DNA of 15,353 bases from an uncultured Pseudobdellovibrionaceae bacterium (GCA_934277865.1 CAKQVW010000028.1:1-15353), one strand, 5' to 3'; counted from the first letter of the stretch, positions 1 to 7,368 are shown. Notes: generated by a model from the letters alone, not told the origin. A program made the numbers and translations.

Positions 1-560
1 CCGGGGGCCGCGAAAACATCTATCAAAGTGGTGTGGACCCGGTCTCCGTTCGCCGACGGATCGGCATGGTCTTTCAAAAGCCCAATCCATTTCCAGGTCT
101 TTCAATTTTTGAAAACGTCGCCAGTGGACTGCGTTTGGCCCAAGTTGTTCGCCGAAGTGTGCTGGCGGAGGTTGTCGAGACCTCGCTCAAACAGGCTGCA
201 CTTTGGGACGAGGTCAAAGACAAACTCAAGCAGCCGGGAACGTCGCTTTCCGGAGGTCAACAGCAGCGCCTCTGCATCGCACGTGCGCTTGCGGTTCGTC
301 CCCAGATTTTGTTGATGGATGAGCCGACGTCCGCCTTGGATCCAATTTCTACGGCCCGTATCGAGGAGCTTGTGATGAAGCTTCGTGGTGAGGTCACCGT
401 CATGATCGTCACGCACAACATGCAGCAAGCCGCGCGGATCTCCAGTCAAACAGCGTTCTTCTTGATGGGAGAACTTGTGGAAGTGGGTCCGACCAATCGA
501 ATTTTTACAAAGCCGAAAGAGTCGAAAACCGAGCAGTACATCACCGGTCGCTTCGGATGA
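1..560 (+). CDS. pstB: Phosphate ABC transporter ATP-binding protein PstB (5' truncated)
   Basis: This is the ATPase of the high-affinity phosphate importer PstSCAB, which acts on the cytoplasmic face of the inner membrane. The reading frame is already open at base 3 and the Walker A region lies before the window. The Q-loop MVFQKPNPFP (about 66-95) is typical of PstB. It is followed by the ABC signature LSGGQQQ (246-266), Walker B ILLMDEP (about 306-326), the D-loop SALDP and the H-loop histidine in IVTHN (about 399-413). The C-terminus (EQYITGRFG) also matches the family. phoU follows 13 bases after the stop, so the two are almost certainly co-transcribed. In known systems pst-phoU operons are induced by PhoB under phosphate starvation, but the promoter is outside this window. 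The family assignment is secure; the missing 5' end is due to the window edge, not a mutation. Confidence 0.96.
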   Translation, partial: GGRENIYQSGVDPVSVRRRIGMVFQKPNPFPGLSIFENVASGLRLAQVVRRSVLAEVVETSLKQAALWDEVKDKLKQPGTSLSGGQQQRLCIARALAVRPQILLMDEPTSALDPISTARIEELVMKLRGEVTVMIVTHNMQQAARISSQTAFFLMGELVEVGPTNRIFTKPKESKTEQYITGRFG

Positions 561-567
561 AAAGGAG
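561..567 (+). promoter_or_regulatory. Ribosome binding site fixing a TTG start for phoU
   Basis: The sequence AAAGGAG begins directly after the pstB stop and sits 6 bases before TTG at 574. The same frame is open far upstream, but those codons lie inside pstB in another frame and have no such site. This site is therefore what decides the phoU start. Confidence 0.75.
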
Positions 568-573
568 TGCGTT

Positions 574-1263
574 TTGCAACGCCAATTTGAAACAGAGCTA
601 AGAGAACTGAAAAACCGTATTCTGGCGATGGGTGGGCTTGTCGAACAGGCCATCGAAAAGTCGACGCTGATTTTGCAGACTCGCGATCCTGCGACTGTCA
701 CGCAGGTGAAAGTCATTGAACGCAAGATCAACGAAGAAAACATGGCGATCGACAATATCTGCCTCGAGATCCTGGCGCGGCTCTCGCCAGTGGCGGCAGA
801 TTTGCGTTTGATTCTGGCGATCATCAAGATCAACACTGACCTCGAGCGCATGGGCGATCAGGCGATGAACATCAGCTACAATGTCGGTCACTACCGGGCA
901 GACGGGGAAGTGACTATGCAGCTCAATCTCCCCAGCATGGCGGTCTTGGTAAAAAACATGGTTCGTGAGGCCTTGGACGCTTTCATGAAGGACGACGTCG
1001 TTTTGGCGGAGAAGGTTCTGCAGAGTGACGACGCCGTCGATCAGTTCAAGAACAATGTCTTCAATAAGATGGTGGAATACATGAAAAGCCATCCCGACCG
1101 CATCGAATCCGCTCTCGATATGATTCTGATTGCACGCAACCTCGAGCGCATGGCGGATCACGCGACCAATATTGCCGAGGACGTGATCTTCGCTTGCACC
1201 GGAGAGGATGTGCGTCACGGAGTGGGTAAAGCCGCACGCGAAGCGCAGGAGAAACCTAACTGA
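574..1263 (+). CDS. phoU: Phosphate transport system regulatory protein PhoU (TTG start)
   Basis: PhoU is a cytoplasmic, all-helical protein that links PstB transport activity to the PhoR kinase and keeps the Pho response off when phosphate is plentiful. With the TTG start at 574 it is 229 residues, the usual family length. The two tandem three-helix-bundle repeats each carry the metal-binding E/D signature: DLERMGDQAMNI (residues about 89-100) and NLERMADHATNIAED (about 189-203). The segment ERKINEENMAIDNICLEIL (about 49-67) is also characteristic of the family. The start is chosen from the strong Shine-Dalgarno site at 561-567. The gene lies between pstB and phoB on the same strand, with a 72-base gap before phoB. 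Confidence 0.95.
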   Translation: MQRQFETELRELKNRILAMGGLVEQAIEKSTLILQTRDPATVTQVKVIERKINEENMAIDNICLEILARLSPVAADLRLILAIIKINTDLERMGDQAMNISYNVGHYRADGEVTMQLNLPSMAVLVKNMVREALDAFMKDDVVLAEKVLQSDDAVDQFKNNVFNKMVEYMKSHPDRIESALDMILIARNLERMADHATNIAEDVIFACTGEDVRHGVGKAAREAQEKPN

Positions 1264-1335
1264 GTCTTGATTCAACGAATGTCGAGTTTCAAGCGATAAC
1301 CATTTCAACGGTAAAAGCTGAAGGGCGAAGGTGAC

Positions 1336-2127
1336 ATGGAAGTTGGCGGCGAAGTTGAAACAGCAAATCACATTCTCATCGTCGAAGATGAGGGCGACGT
1401 TCGCGATCTCATTGCAATTCATCTCAAGCGGGCTGGGCACAAGGTCACGGCTGTCAGTTCCGTCGAAGAAGCGCGCGGTGCGGTTGCGGCCCGTGAGGCG
1501 TTGGCCGGCAGCTCGAAGTTTGACATCTTTGTTCTCGACTGGATGTTACCTGGCGCCAGTGGGGTGGAGTTTTTAAAAGAGATCCGCCGAAACGGTCCTC
1601 GAGATCTTGCGGCTGTGCTGATGTTGACCGCAAAAGGTGACTCCAGAGATATCGTCGAAGGTTTGGATGCGGGCGCTGATGACTATCTCGTGAAGCCCTT
1701 TGATTCGACTGTGCTTTTGGCACGAGTTCGGGCGCTTTCCAGGCGCCTGGCGCTGCAGAAATATGGAATGTCTGCTTCGCCAGTCCCCAGTGACAGCGCC
1801 GTTTCTCAGAAGTCGCGCTTTGAAGAAATTCGACTGGGCGGACTTTCGCTCTTTCCGGAAACCTATGAAGTGAAGTGTGGTGACGAGCCGATTTCGCTTA
1901 CGCCAAGTGAGTTTAAGCTGCTTTTGGCGTTGGCCAAGAGCCAGGGGCGAGTTTTGACGCGCGATTCGCTCATTTCTCAGGTGCAAGGAGATGGCGTCAG
2001 CGTGGTGGGTCGCACTGTGGATACTCACGTTTTTGGCCTGAGAAAGAAACTGGGCGAGTGTGCCGATGTGATCGAGACGGTGCGTGGCGTCGGATATCGC
2101 GTTAAGACCGATTTAGAGGGTAACTAG
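1336..2127 (+). CDS. phoB: PhoB-type response regulator (receiver + winged helix)
   Basis: OmpR/PhoB-family transcription factor. The N-terminal receiver has the acidic pair E17/D18, the phospho-acceptor D68 in VLDWMLPG, the switch residue T98 in MLTAK and the conserved K120-P121. The C-terminal winged helix (about 165-257) ends in the typical TVDTHVFGLRKKLG and ETVRGVGYRVK stretches. At 263 residues it is about 30 longer than E. coli PhoB. The extra length is mainly a polar linker (about 140-164) and a short N-terminal extension. The ATG at 1336 has GAAGG at 1327-1331, slightly close; AAGGG at 1321-1325 may also serve. It lies between phoU and phoR, only 8 bases from phoR, so the specific name PhoB rests on context as well as domain type. 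It is expected to bind Pho boxes, but I recognise no good full Pho box in this window. Confidence 0.9.
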   Translation: MEVGGEVETANHILIVEDEGDVRDLIAIHLKRAGHKVTAVSSVEEARGAVAAREALAGSSKFDIFVLDWMLPGASGVEFLKEIRRNGPRDLAAVLMLTAKGDSRDIVEGLDAGADDYLVKPFDSTVLLARVRALSRRLALQKYGMSASPVPSDSAVSQKSRFEEIRLGGLSLFPETYEVKCGDEPISLTPSEFKLLLALAKSQGRVLTRDSLISQVQGDGVSVVGRTVDTHVFGLRKKLGECADVIETVRGVGYRVKTDLEGN

Positions 2128-2135
2128 CGCTTACA

Positions 2136-3692
2136 GTGAGCGTCTCGAATTTGAACGGTATCATCGAATCATTTGAACGTCGTGCACGTCGCGGGAGATA
2201 TTTCCTCCTGACGAGCTTTGCGCATTTTCCGTGGAAGCTCGCAATCCGTTCGTATCTTATTTTGGCGGCTATTTTTTTGGCGGGCCTTGTTGGCACCCTC
2301 TACTCCATTCGTCATGTTGCTATTGAAACTTTGGTTGAGCGGCAGGCGCCTGATGTAGCGGAGCAGGTATCGGCGCAACAGCAAGTTCAGATCGAGTTTT
2401 TTGACGAAGCGATCACTCTCAGGTTTCTCTTTTTTCTCACATTGGGGCTTTTGGGGCTTTTGATTCTCACGTACACGGCCTATCGGCCGATGGCGCGCGT
2501 GATTCGTGCCACCAAGCGCGGTGAGGCGGCGCCGGATGACTCGCACTTCATCGATGAACCCGGAGAATGGATCGAGCTTGAACAGTCGGTTTCGTCGCTC
2601 GCCAAAAACGTCAAATCCCGAGAAGGTGATCTCGTCAGAGAGCGCGAAGAACTTATCACGATTTTGAGTTCGGTTTCTGAAGCGATCGTGGCCATGGGAA
2701 GAGACACCAGACCTTTGTATTTCAACTCCCACTTTGCGCTGCTGTTTGGCGCTGGATCAACAGGTGGCGATGCGCCGCCATTGCGAGAGCGTTTTCGCAT
2801 CCCGGATCTTCTCGGAGCGATTGAAAAGGTCTTGGCTGAAGGTGGAACACGGACGTTACGTGTGCGAATGCGGACGGAGCTGCACGAAACCGAGCGTGAA
2901 TTTTCTGTCGTTGTCTCGCCTTTGATCAGTCGGGCTGAAGAAACGCCAGCAGCTCGGTACGGAGCAGTTGCGGTGTTTCATGACATCACGGAGCTTCGTG
3001 CGACCGAGCAAATCCGCATCGACTTCGTCGCCAACGCCTCTCACGAACTGCGAACACCGCTGACGTCGATTAAGGGATATGTCGAAACTGCGAGGCAAGA
3101 TCTTGTCGAAAATCGCCCAGAGGATGCACAGGCCTTCTTGGCAGTCGCTGCGAGAAACGTGGAACGCTTGATCGCGCTGGTAAATGACCTCCTCGATCTC
3201 TCTGCTTTGGAGAGCGGGTCGGAAGTTGCAAAGGAGTCGGTCAGCACGCAAGAGGTCACAGAGGCTGCGCTAAGAGCCACGATCGACAAACGCTCAAAGC
3301 GGCATGTCGTGCAGGTGGAGTGCCGTGTGCCGAAGGTAATGGGGGATTTTCGGCGGATCGAGCAGGTCCTTATCAACTTGGTCGACAATGCGACCAAATA
3401 CTCGCAAGAGGGCCGAGAAGTGCGAATCACCTGGGAGACAGGTGAAGGCAGCAATCATCGAGATGTCGTGCTTCGTGTCCGAGATTCCGGCCCCGGTATA
3501 CCGGAAGAACATATTCCGCGGCTCTTTGAACGATTCTACCGCGTGGATCAGGGCCGCGCCCGAGAAGTCGGTGGGACGGGGCTTGGCCTTGCGATCGTCA
3601 AACACATCGTGCTCAGTCACGGCGGATCGATCGCCGTGAAATCGCGCCTGGGAGAAGGTGCCGAATTTATCTGTCGATTCCCCAATAAATAG
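2136..3692 (+). CDS. phoR: PhoR-type membrane sensor histidine kinase
   Basis: Inner-membrane sensor kinase that would phosphorylate the adjacent PhoB. The domain order is: cytoplasmic N-terminus, first membrane helix (about 38-58), a short extracytoplasmic loop of about 35 residues, second helix (about 96-115), a HAMP-like linker (about 116-160), a PAS-like domain (about 175-290), the HisKA helix with the phospho-acceptor H303 in NASHELRTPLTSIKGY, and a HATPase_c domain. The ATPase has the N box (N414/N418 in LINLVDNA), G1 box DSGPGI (450-455), F box RLFERFYRV and G2 box GGTGLGLAIV (479-488), so all catalytic boxes are intact. The GTG start has no strong Shine-Dalgarno site at ideal distance; coupling to phoB, 8 bases upstream, is likely. 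The short extracytoplasmic loop fits PhoR, which is thought to read Pst/PhoU status and not an external ligand. Confidence 0.93.
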   Translation: MSVSNLNGIIESFERRARRGRYFLLTSFAHFPWKLAIRSYLILAAIFLAGLVGTLYSIRHVAIETLVERQAPDVAEQVSAQQQVQIEFFDEAITLRFLFFLTLGLLGLLILTYTAYRPMARVIRATKRGEAAPDDSHFIDEPGEWIELEQSVSSLAKNVKSREGDLVREREELITILSSVSEAIVAMGRDTRPLYFNSHFALLFGAGSTGGDAPPLRERFRIPDLLGAIEKVLAEGGTRTLRVRMRTELHETEREFSVVVSPLISRAEETPAARYGAVAVFHDITELRATEQIRIDFVANASHELRTPLTSIKGYVETARQDLVENRPEDAQAFLAVAARNVERLIALVNDLLDLSALESGSEVAKESVSTQEVTEAALRATIDKRSKRHVVQVECRVPKVMGDFRRIEQVLINLVDNATKYSQEGREVRITWETGEGSNHRDVVLRVRDSGPGIPEEHIPRLFERFYRVDQGRAREVGGTGLGLAIVKHIVLSHGGSIAVKSRLGEGAEFICRFPNK

Positions 3693-3693
3693 C

Positions 3694-3715
3694 GGCCGCT
3701 TTCTACAAAGAGGCC
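3694..3715. terminator. Candidate bidirectional terminator between convergent genes
   Basis: phoR and the minus-strand operon converge with only 22 bases between their stop codons. The gap forms an interrupted hairpin: GGCC (3694-3697) pairs with GGCC (3712-3715), and CTTT (3699-3702) with AAAG (3707-3710). There is a G/A mismatch between the two stems and the tetraloop is CTAC. On the minus strand it is followed by a U-rich stretch (CTATTTATT). On the plus strand there is no U tract. This suggests termination mainly of the minus-strand operon, but the stem is modest. Confidence 0.4.
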
Positions 3716-4455
3716 TATTCAGGTTGGAGCTTGGTTTCGATTGCCAGATGGTCACTGAGGCGAGACCAAGGAGAGCCCGTGTGGGTAAGTGCCTCAATTG
3801 GCTTGTAGCCGCGAAGATAGATGCGATCCAGCGTCAGCATCGGGTAAATCGAGGGAAACGTTTTGGCGTGTGTGCCTTGAGTTTTTAAGAAGGCTTCAAT
3901 CAGGCCCAGCCGTGTCTCGAAGCTATTGGAGACGAGACCGCGCCAGTCATTAAAGTCGCCTGCCAAAATCACCCGTTCACGCTCGGGAACTGCCGACTCA
4001 ATTCGTTGCACGATCCGATCACATTGATTTTTTCGCCCACCAGCAGTGAGATCCAGGTGCACGTTTAAGAGGTGAGAAGGGCCAGATTGTGTGTCGACAA
4101 CCGCATGCAGAATGCCTCGGCGTTCAAAGCGGTTATTTGAGATATCGATGTTCTCGTGGCCCACGATGGGATACTTCGAGAGGATCGCATTTCCGTGGTG
4201 TCCAGCATCGTAGTCCGCGTTTTTCCCATAGGCATAATGCGGCCAGATCGAGTCCGCCAGGTACTCGAGCTGATCGTGTGGCCATCCGTTGATTCGTTTT
4301 TGGTGGTTGATATTTTGAGCCTGCACCTCTTGTAAAAAGACGATGTCAGCGCCGACGCGGCGGATGTTTTCACGAATCGCCTCGAGCACAAAATTTTGCG
4401 TGAGGGCGAAACCTTTATGAATATTGTAGCTTAATACTTTGAGGCTGCGTTCCAT
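3715..4455 (-). CDS. ybhP: YbhP-like endonuclease/exonuclease/phosphatase family protein
   Basis: A single EEP (DNase I-like) domain of 246 residues, the usual size for this family. The metal-binding and catalytic residues are visible in order: N11 in SYNIHKGF, E43 in FLQEVQ, H133 in NVHLDL, D167/N169 in AGDFNDW, D210 in LTLDRIYL, and D235-H236 in LSDHLA. The segments YAYGKNADY and GHHGNAILSKYPI resemble E. coli YbhP as I recall its sequence. The biological substrate of YbhP is not established; nuclease or phosphodiesterase/phospholipase-like activity is possible. I see no signal peptide. The start codon lies 6 bases after the stop of the ClsB-like gene, and the ribosome binding site (AGGA) overlaps that stop codon, which implies translational coupling. 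The same neighbour pair (ybhP next to clsB/ybhO) is known from E. coli, which supports the name. Confidence 0.82.
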   Translation of the reverse strand: MERSLKVLSYNIHKGFALTQNFVLEAIRENIRRVGADIVFLQEVQAQNINHQKRINGWPHDQLEYLADSIWPHYAYGKNADYDAGHHGNAILSKYPIVGHENIDISNNRFERRGILHAVVDTQSGPSHLLNVHLDLTAGGRKNQCDRIVQRIESAVPERERVILAGDFNDWRGLVSNSFETRLGLIEAFLKTQGTHAKTFPSIYPMLTLDRIYLRGYKPIEALTHTGSPWSRLSDHLAIETKLQPE

Positions 4456-4461
4456 CGTGTC

Positions 4462-5619
4462 CTACACCCAATACCGGATGAAATAATTTAGCAGCCTTCC
4501 CAGGCGCGATCCAACGATGGTGCCGCGATTGAAGATTTCTTCTGAAGATTCCAAATCCGTCAAATAACTGGAAGACAATTTTTCTAGAGTTTGCTCAGCA
4601 TCCAAGCGCACATCGACTTCAAGGTCGTGAAGAAAACTTCTCCGATTGAGATTGCTTGTACCAATAACGGCCTCGTCGTCCACAATCAGGCTCTTAGCGT
4701 GAAGAAATCTGGGTTTGTATTCAAACACACGAACTCCGGCTTTCAGTAGGGGGCGATAGTAGGCCCGTGCGATGAATGGCATAAACCAAACATCCGATTG
4801 GCTGGGGACAAGGACCCGTACATCGACTCCACGCCTGGCGGCCTTTGTGAGCACGCGTGTGATATTGGAGGGCGGCGCGAGATAGGCGTTTGAAATCCAA
4901 ATTCGGTTTTTTGCCTGGTTCAGAAGAGTCTTAAACTTCCCCCTCGACATTCGACGAAGGCGACCTGTGTAGTTGAGACTGACAGGGCTTGTGAGGTCGC
5001 CATCTCGTCTCCGAAAAGAAAACCGAATTTTCAATCGTCGCTTCTCAGAGACGGCATAAGACCGGCTCCACGCATGGTGAAAGGCTGAAATCAGATCCGA
5101 GACTCCGGGCCCCTCTAAGCGCACAGCGATATCGCGCCATGCGACTTTGCCTGAATACTGGAAGGAGTGAGTCTTTGAGACGTTGATGGAGCCAACAAAC
5201 GCGACATGGCCATCAATCACGCTCACTTTGCGGTGATTGCGACGATTCAAGCGGCGAAGCACGAGAGACTTTTTTGGTTTTTTCTCTGGCACAATCATTC
5301 GGAGATCGATCATCAGGCGTCGCCACAGCTCGGGAATCCTCAAGGGACTAAAAACGCGAACCTCAAGGCCCTGCTTTTGTAGCTCGACCCCCCGGGTCTG
5401 CCACCAACCGGAGGCACCTATGCCGTCCACGAGCAATCGAACGCGGACCCCACGGGCCTGAGCTTTCAAAAGCTCATGGGTGACATCTTGTCCGATCTCA
5501 TCATCATCAAAGATGTAGGTTTCAAAGTCGATCGTGCGCTCGGCCCGAGACCAAGCCTCAAAGAGGCTTCGGAAATAGTCATCTCCGTCGAAAATGATGG
5601 TCTCCGACTTCCATAACAT
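4462..5619 (-). CDS. clsB: Phospholipase D-family cardiolipin synthase, ClsB type
   Basis: A 385-residue phospholipase D-superfamily protein. It has two complete HKD motifs: H129-x-K131-x4-D136 in NHRKVSVID, and H307-x-K309-x4-D314 in LHAKSLIVD, each followed by the G-S/T-x-N signature (VGSIN and IGTSN). It lacks the two N-terminal membrane helices of ClsA and starts directly with the catalytic fold, as ClsB (YbhO) does. ClsB-type enzymes make cardiolipin by joining phosphatidyl groups at the inner membrane and can also use other alcohol acceptors. The ATG start lies 6 bases after the stop of the cytochrome-like lipoprotein gene, with a weak ribosome binding site, so it probably depends on upstream translation. 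A general PLD-family transphosphatidylase of other specificity cannot be excluded. Confidence 0.85.
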   Translation of the reverse strand: MLWKSETIIFDGDDYFRSLFEAWSRAERTIDFETYIFDDDEIGQDVTHELLKAQARGVRVRLLVDGIGASGWWQTRGVELQKQGLEVRVFSPLRIPELWRRLMIDLRMIVPEKKPKKSLVLRRLNRRNHRKVSVIDGHVAFVGSINVSKTHSFQYSGKVAWRDIAVRLEGPGVSDLISAFHHAWSRSYAVSEKRRLKIRFSFRRRDGDLTSPVSLNYTGRLRRMSRGKFKTLLNQAKNRIWISNAYLAPPSNITRVLTKAARRGVDVRVLVPSQSDVWFMPFIARAYYRPLLKAGVRVFEYKPRFLHAKSLIVDDEAVIGTSNLNRRSFLHDLEVDVRLDAEQTLEKLSSSYLTDLESSEEIFNRGTIVGSRLGRLLNYFIRYWV

Positions 5620-5625
5620 GTGTAC

Positions 5626-6840
5626 CTAGCGTCCCTCTGCCTCACCAAACGCTTTTGCTTTTAGCCTTGCCAGGCGGCGTGCTTCGTCTGCTGGCAAATT
5701 CGTGCCAGACGAGCCGGTGTAGCCCGTGATCACGCTGTCCGAAAGCAACTTGTAGCAGGACTTTGCGGTTTCTGTTTTCGGCGCATCGTCGATGCAAAGC
5801 TCGTAGTAACGTTCATGCAAGGTCCAGAAGTTGAGTTCGCGAGATGCCTCAGCGGCTCGGCCGGCCAGCCAGAGTGCCTTGGCGCGCTCGAGATTTGACT
5901 GACCGGGCTTTGCCGGGTTGTCAGAGAGCCACTGATGCAAAAGTGCGGAGGCACGCAAGTAGGGGACATCTTGAGGGTCCGAAATGTCTTGGCGGGAATC
6001 GGCTTGATCAATCAGTTTTTGCGCCAACGGAAGAGCTGGCTCCTGTTTTTTGGCGGCGGCTTGTTTGGACCATTCTGCAATCGAATTCGACCACGACTTT
6101 GCAGCGACTTTCAGGCTATCAGGTGCCGACTTGTTGGTTTGAACAGCTCGCGCAATCTGCTGCGCCTCAGAGGGGTTTTGTTTGTATCGCACGGCGATTG
6201 CGAGCGCGGATTTCACGGCACGTTCCCAGCCAAAGACATCACGTTTGGCATAGGCTGAATCTTTCACGCCTTCTTGATAGGCGGAAAGCGCGCGGTCAAA
6301 CTGGCGAGTGGCGGCAAAAAAGTCTCCGCGGCCAAGCGGTGAAAGCGCTGACGGATCGAAGCTCAGTTCCAACTTTGGGAAGTTGGGGCCACTTGCCGTT
6401 TGCGTGTGACACTGAATGCAATAGCCAATCGATTCGCGAATCGTAAGGCGAGCATAGTCACGGTTGCCAGTGGCAAGGGCCGACACGGCTCGTGCGAGAT
6501 CTTCATCCAGCATTCTGGCGATAGACTCGTAGGCGGGGTCAGCTGCCGGTTTCTCGCTGGCACGGACTTGGTGGCTTAACTTTTTTAGGCGTGAGGCGGC
6601 GTCGCGGATGGCAACTTCGTTTGTCGGATCATTAAAGGCTTTGGTGTCCGACATCAGTGGCAAGAGCTTGTTGAGCGCTTGTGAGAGATCTTGCATCTTT
6701 GCCGACCACTCGGGTCTAGCAGGCTCCGCACTGGTCGATATTGTGGGAGCGCTGGCAGTTGCAGCCACCGGCTTATTGCTCGACGAGCAGCTGAGCGCCG
6801 CAAGGCTCAGGGAGAGAAGAACAAAAACTGATCCACGCAT
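5626..6840 (-). CDS. Putative lipoprotein with c'-like monohaem domain and helical C-terminal region
   Basis: I chose the ATG at 6840 because GGCGGAG lies 8 bases upstream and the protein then opens with a signal peptide ending in SLAALSC (lipid-modified C18). A TTG 33 bases earlier would be poorer. The mature protein of about 387 residues begins with a low-complexity Ala/Ser/Thr linker. Next comes a helical stretch (about 45-150) ending in YCIQCH, with C141, C144 and H145 as a CxxCH haem c attachment site. Haem at the end of a helical bundle is the arrangement of cytochrome c'/c556. The remaining ~255 residues are alpha-helical by appearance and TPR-like in places (for example ATRQFDRALSAYQEG), with no further haem motif. 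The function is unknown; electron transfer, gas or redox sensing are possible. It is the first gene of the operon with the ClsB- and YbhP-like genes. The lipobox is imperfect (Leu at -2). Confidence 0.7.
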   Translation of the reverse strand: MRGSVFVLLSLSLAALSCSSSNKPVAATASAPTISTSAEPARPEWSAKMQDLSQALNKLLPLMSDTKAFNDPTNEVAIRDAASRLKKLSHQVRASEKPAADPAYESIARMLDEDLARAVSALATGNRDYARLTIRESIGYCIQCHTQTASGPNFPKLELSFDPSALSPLGRGDFFAATRQFDRALSAYQEGVKDSAYAKRDVFGWERAVKSALAIAVRYKQNPSEAQQIARAVQTNKSAPDSLKVAAKSWSNSIAEWSKQAAAKKQEPALPLAQKLIDQADSRQDISDPQDVPYLRASALLHQWLSDNPAKPGQSNLERAKALWLAGRAAEASRELNFWTLHERYYELCIDDAPKTETAKSCYKLLSDSVITGYTGSSGTNLPADEARRLARLKAKAFGEAEGR

Positions 6841-6895
6841 AGTTAGAACTCCGCCGTTAAGCAGCTCCTTCAATGGAGCATGTGCTCACGACGAA

Positions 6896-6925
6896 ATTTT
6901 ATCGTGCGTTTTTTTAAGAAGTCAC
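6896..6925 (-). promoter_or_regulatory. Candidate promoter for the lipoprotein-ClsB-YbhP operon
   Basis: Read on the minus strand, GTGACT (6925-6920) and TAAAAT (6901-6896) resemble -35 and -10 boxes with an 18-base spacer. They lie about 55 bases before the lipoprotein start and overlap the end of the small upstream gene. The -10 box is close to consensus and the -35 only partly so. This rests on pattern matching alone. Confidence 0.3.
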
Positions 6926-7237
6926 GTCGGAGCTTGGCATCGAGAGTCGCAAAATGCCGATGCGTGTGAGTTCGTGAGCGTGTTTCACCAGAAGGCGGTC
7001 TTGCGCTTCGGCCGAAGCGTCGCACGAGAAGGCCGTGACCTGACTTTCGGAAACTCCCAGCTCGCGCAGGATCTCGCCCCGCTTGTCCTTGAGTCGCGCA
7101 AACAAGTGGCGGCGCAGATCGAGATGAAGATGAGAGGCCAGTGTGCGAAGTTTCGGAATTGGCCAGCTTAGAATTTCGTCCGAGGACACGACCTTGGTCT
7201 CGTCGCTGCTATTATTGTTGAGAGTTGGATTCCGCAT
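6914..7237 (-). CDS. Small hypothetical protein, 107 residues
   Basis: I do not recognise this protein. The frame is open from an ATG at 7345, but the ATG at 7237 has a good ribosome binding site (GAGGGG, 4 bases upstream), so I take that start. The product begins with a polar Asn/Ser-rich tail (about residues 1-20). It continues with a basic, amphipathic helical region (about 24-60, with several Arg/Lys/His/Leu and the segment LRTLASHLHLDLRRHL), then a more acidic part with one cysteine. There is no signal peptide or membrane segment, so it is probably cytoplasmic. It follows the RNase Z-like gene on the same strand after a 131-base structured gap. A longer plus-strand frame overlaps it but is mostly the shadow of the neighbouring lipoprotein gene. 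A real but lineage-specific gene is most likely. Confidence 0.5.
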   Translation of the reverse strand: MRNPTLNNNSSDETKVVSSDEILSWPIPKLRTLASHLHLDLRRHLFARLKDKRGEILRELGVSESQVTAFSCDASAEAQDRLLVKHAHELTRIGILRLSMPSSDVTS

Positions 7238-7274
7238 AGGTCCCCTCTTTTGAGTCGCCAAAATGTTCAAGAAA

Positions 7275-7293
7275 CCGACTAAAGTCTTATCGG
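7275..7293 (-). terminator. Hairpin followed by short U-rich tract (candidate terminator)
   Basis: CCGA (7275-7278) pairs with TCGG (7290-7293) and TAA (7280-7282) with TTA (7287-7289), with C7279 bulged and a 4-base loop. On the minus strand the hairpin is followed by TTTCTTG and preceded by TTTGTTTTT. It could end transcripts from the RNase Z-like gene, or be part of the 5' leader of the small gene. The stem is weak and the U tract short. Confidence 0.35.
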
Positions 7294-7314
7294 AAAAACA
7301 AACATTCCAGTTAA

Positions 7315-7340
7315 GCCGCGTCTCAAACTGAGACGACGGC
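7315..7340 (-). other. Strong 11-bp stem-loop downstream of the RNase Z-like gene
   Basis: GCCG (7315-7318) plus CGTCTCA (7319-7325) pair with TGAGACG (7329-7335) plus CGGC (7337-7340). This leaves only A7336 bulged and a 3-base loop. It lies about 28 bases after the stop of the RNase Z-like gene on the minus strand. No U tract follows directly, so it is not a textbook intrinsic terminator. It may protect the 3' end of the upstream message, act with the 7275-7293 hairpin, or form part of a structured leader. Confidence 0.55.
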
Positions 7341-7368
7341 ACCATCAGCGAAGCTCAAAGAGCGCCGC

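Noticed and set aside
598..1440. A 280-codon minus-strand frame across phoU
   Set aside because: Antisense to a clearly recognisable PhoU with intact motifs; the His/Asn/Val-rich product is a shadow.
3691..3700. Perfect 10-bp palindrome AGCGGCCGCT at the end of phoR
   Set aside because: A palindrome without a loop cannot form a normal hairpin. It is explained better as part of the interrupted stem at 3694-3715.
6871..6873. TTG as start of the haem lipoprotein, 33 bases before the chosen ATG
   Set aside because: The ATG at 6840 has a good ribosome binding site at proper distance and gives a standard short lipoprotein signal peptide.
6888..6915. Plus-strand terminator-like hairpin: CACGA (6888-6892) with TCGTG (6902-6906), followed by seven T after CG
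   Set aside because: No plus-strand gene ends nearby, since all genes from 3715 to 9611 are on the minus strand. The stem is only 5 bp, and the T run overlaps the stop codon of the small minus-strand gene.
6608..7171. A 187-codon plus-strand frame spanning the lipoprotein start and the small gene
   Set aside because: It is antisense to the haem lipoprotein signal region and to the small gene. It has no ribosome binding site of note and no recognisable domain.
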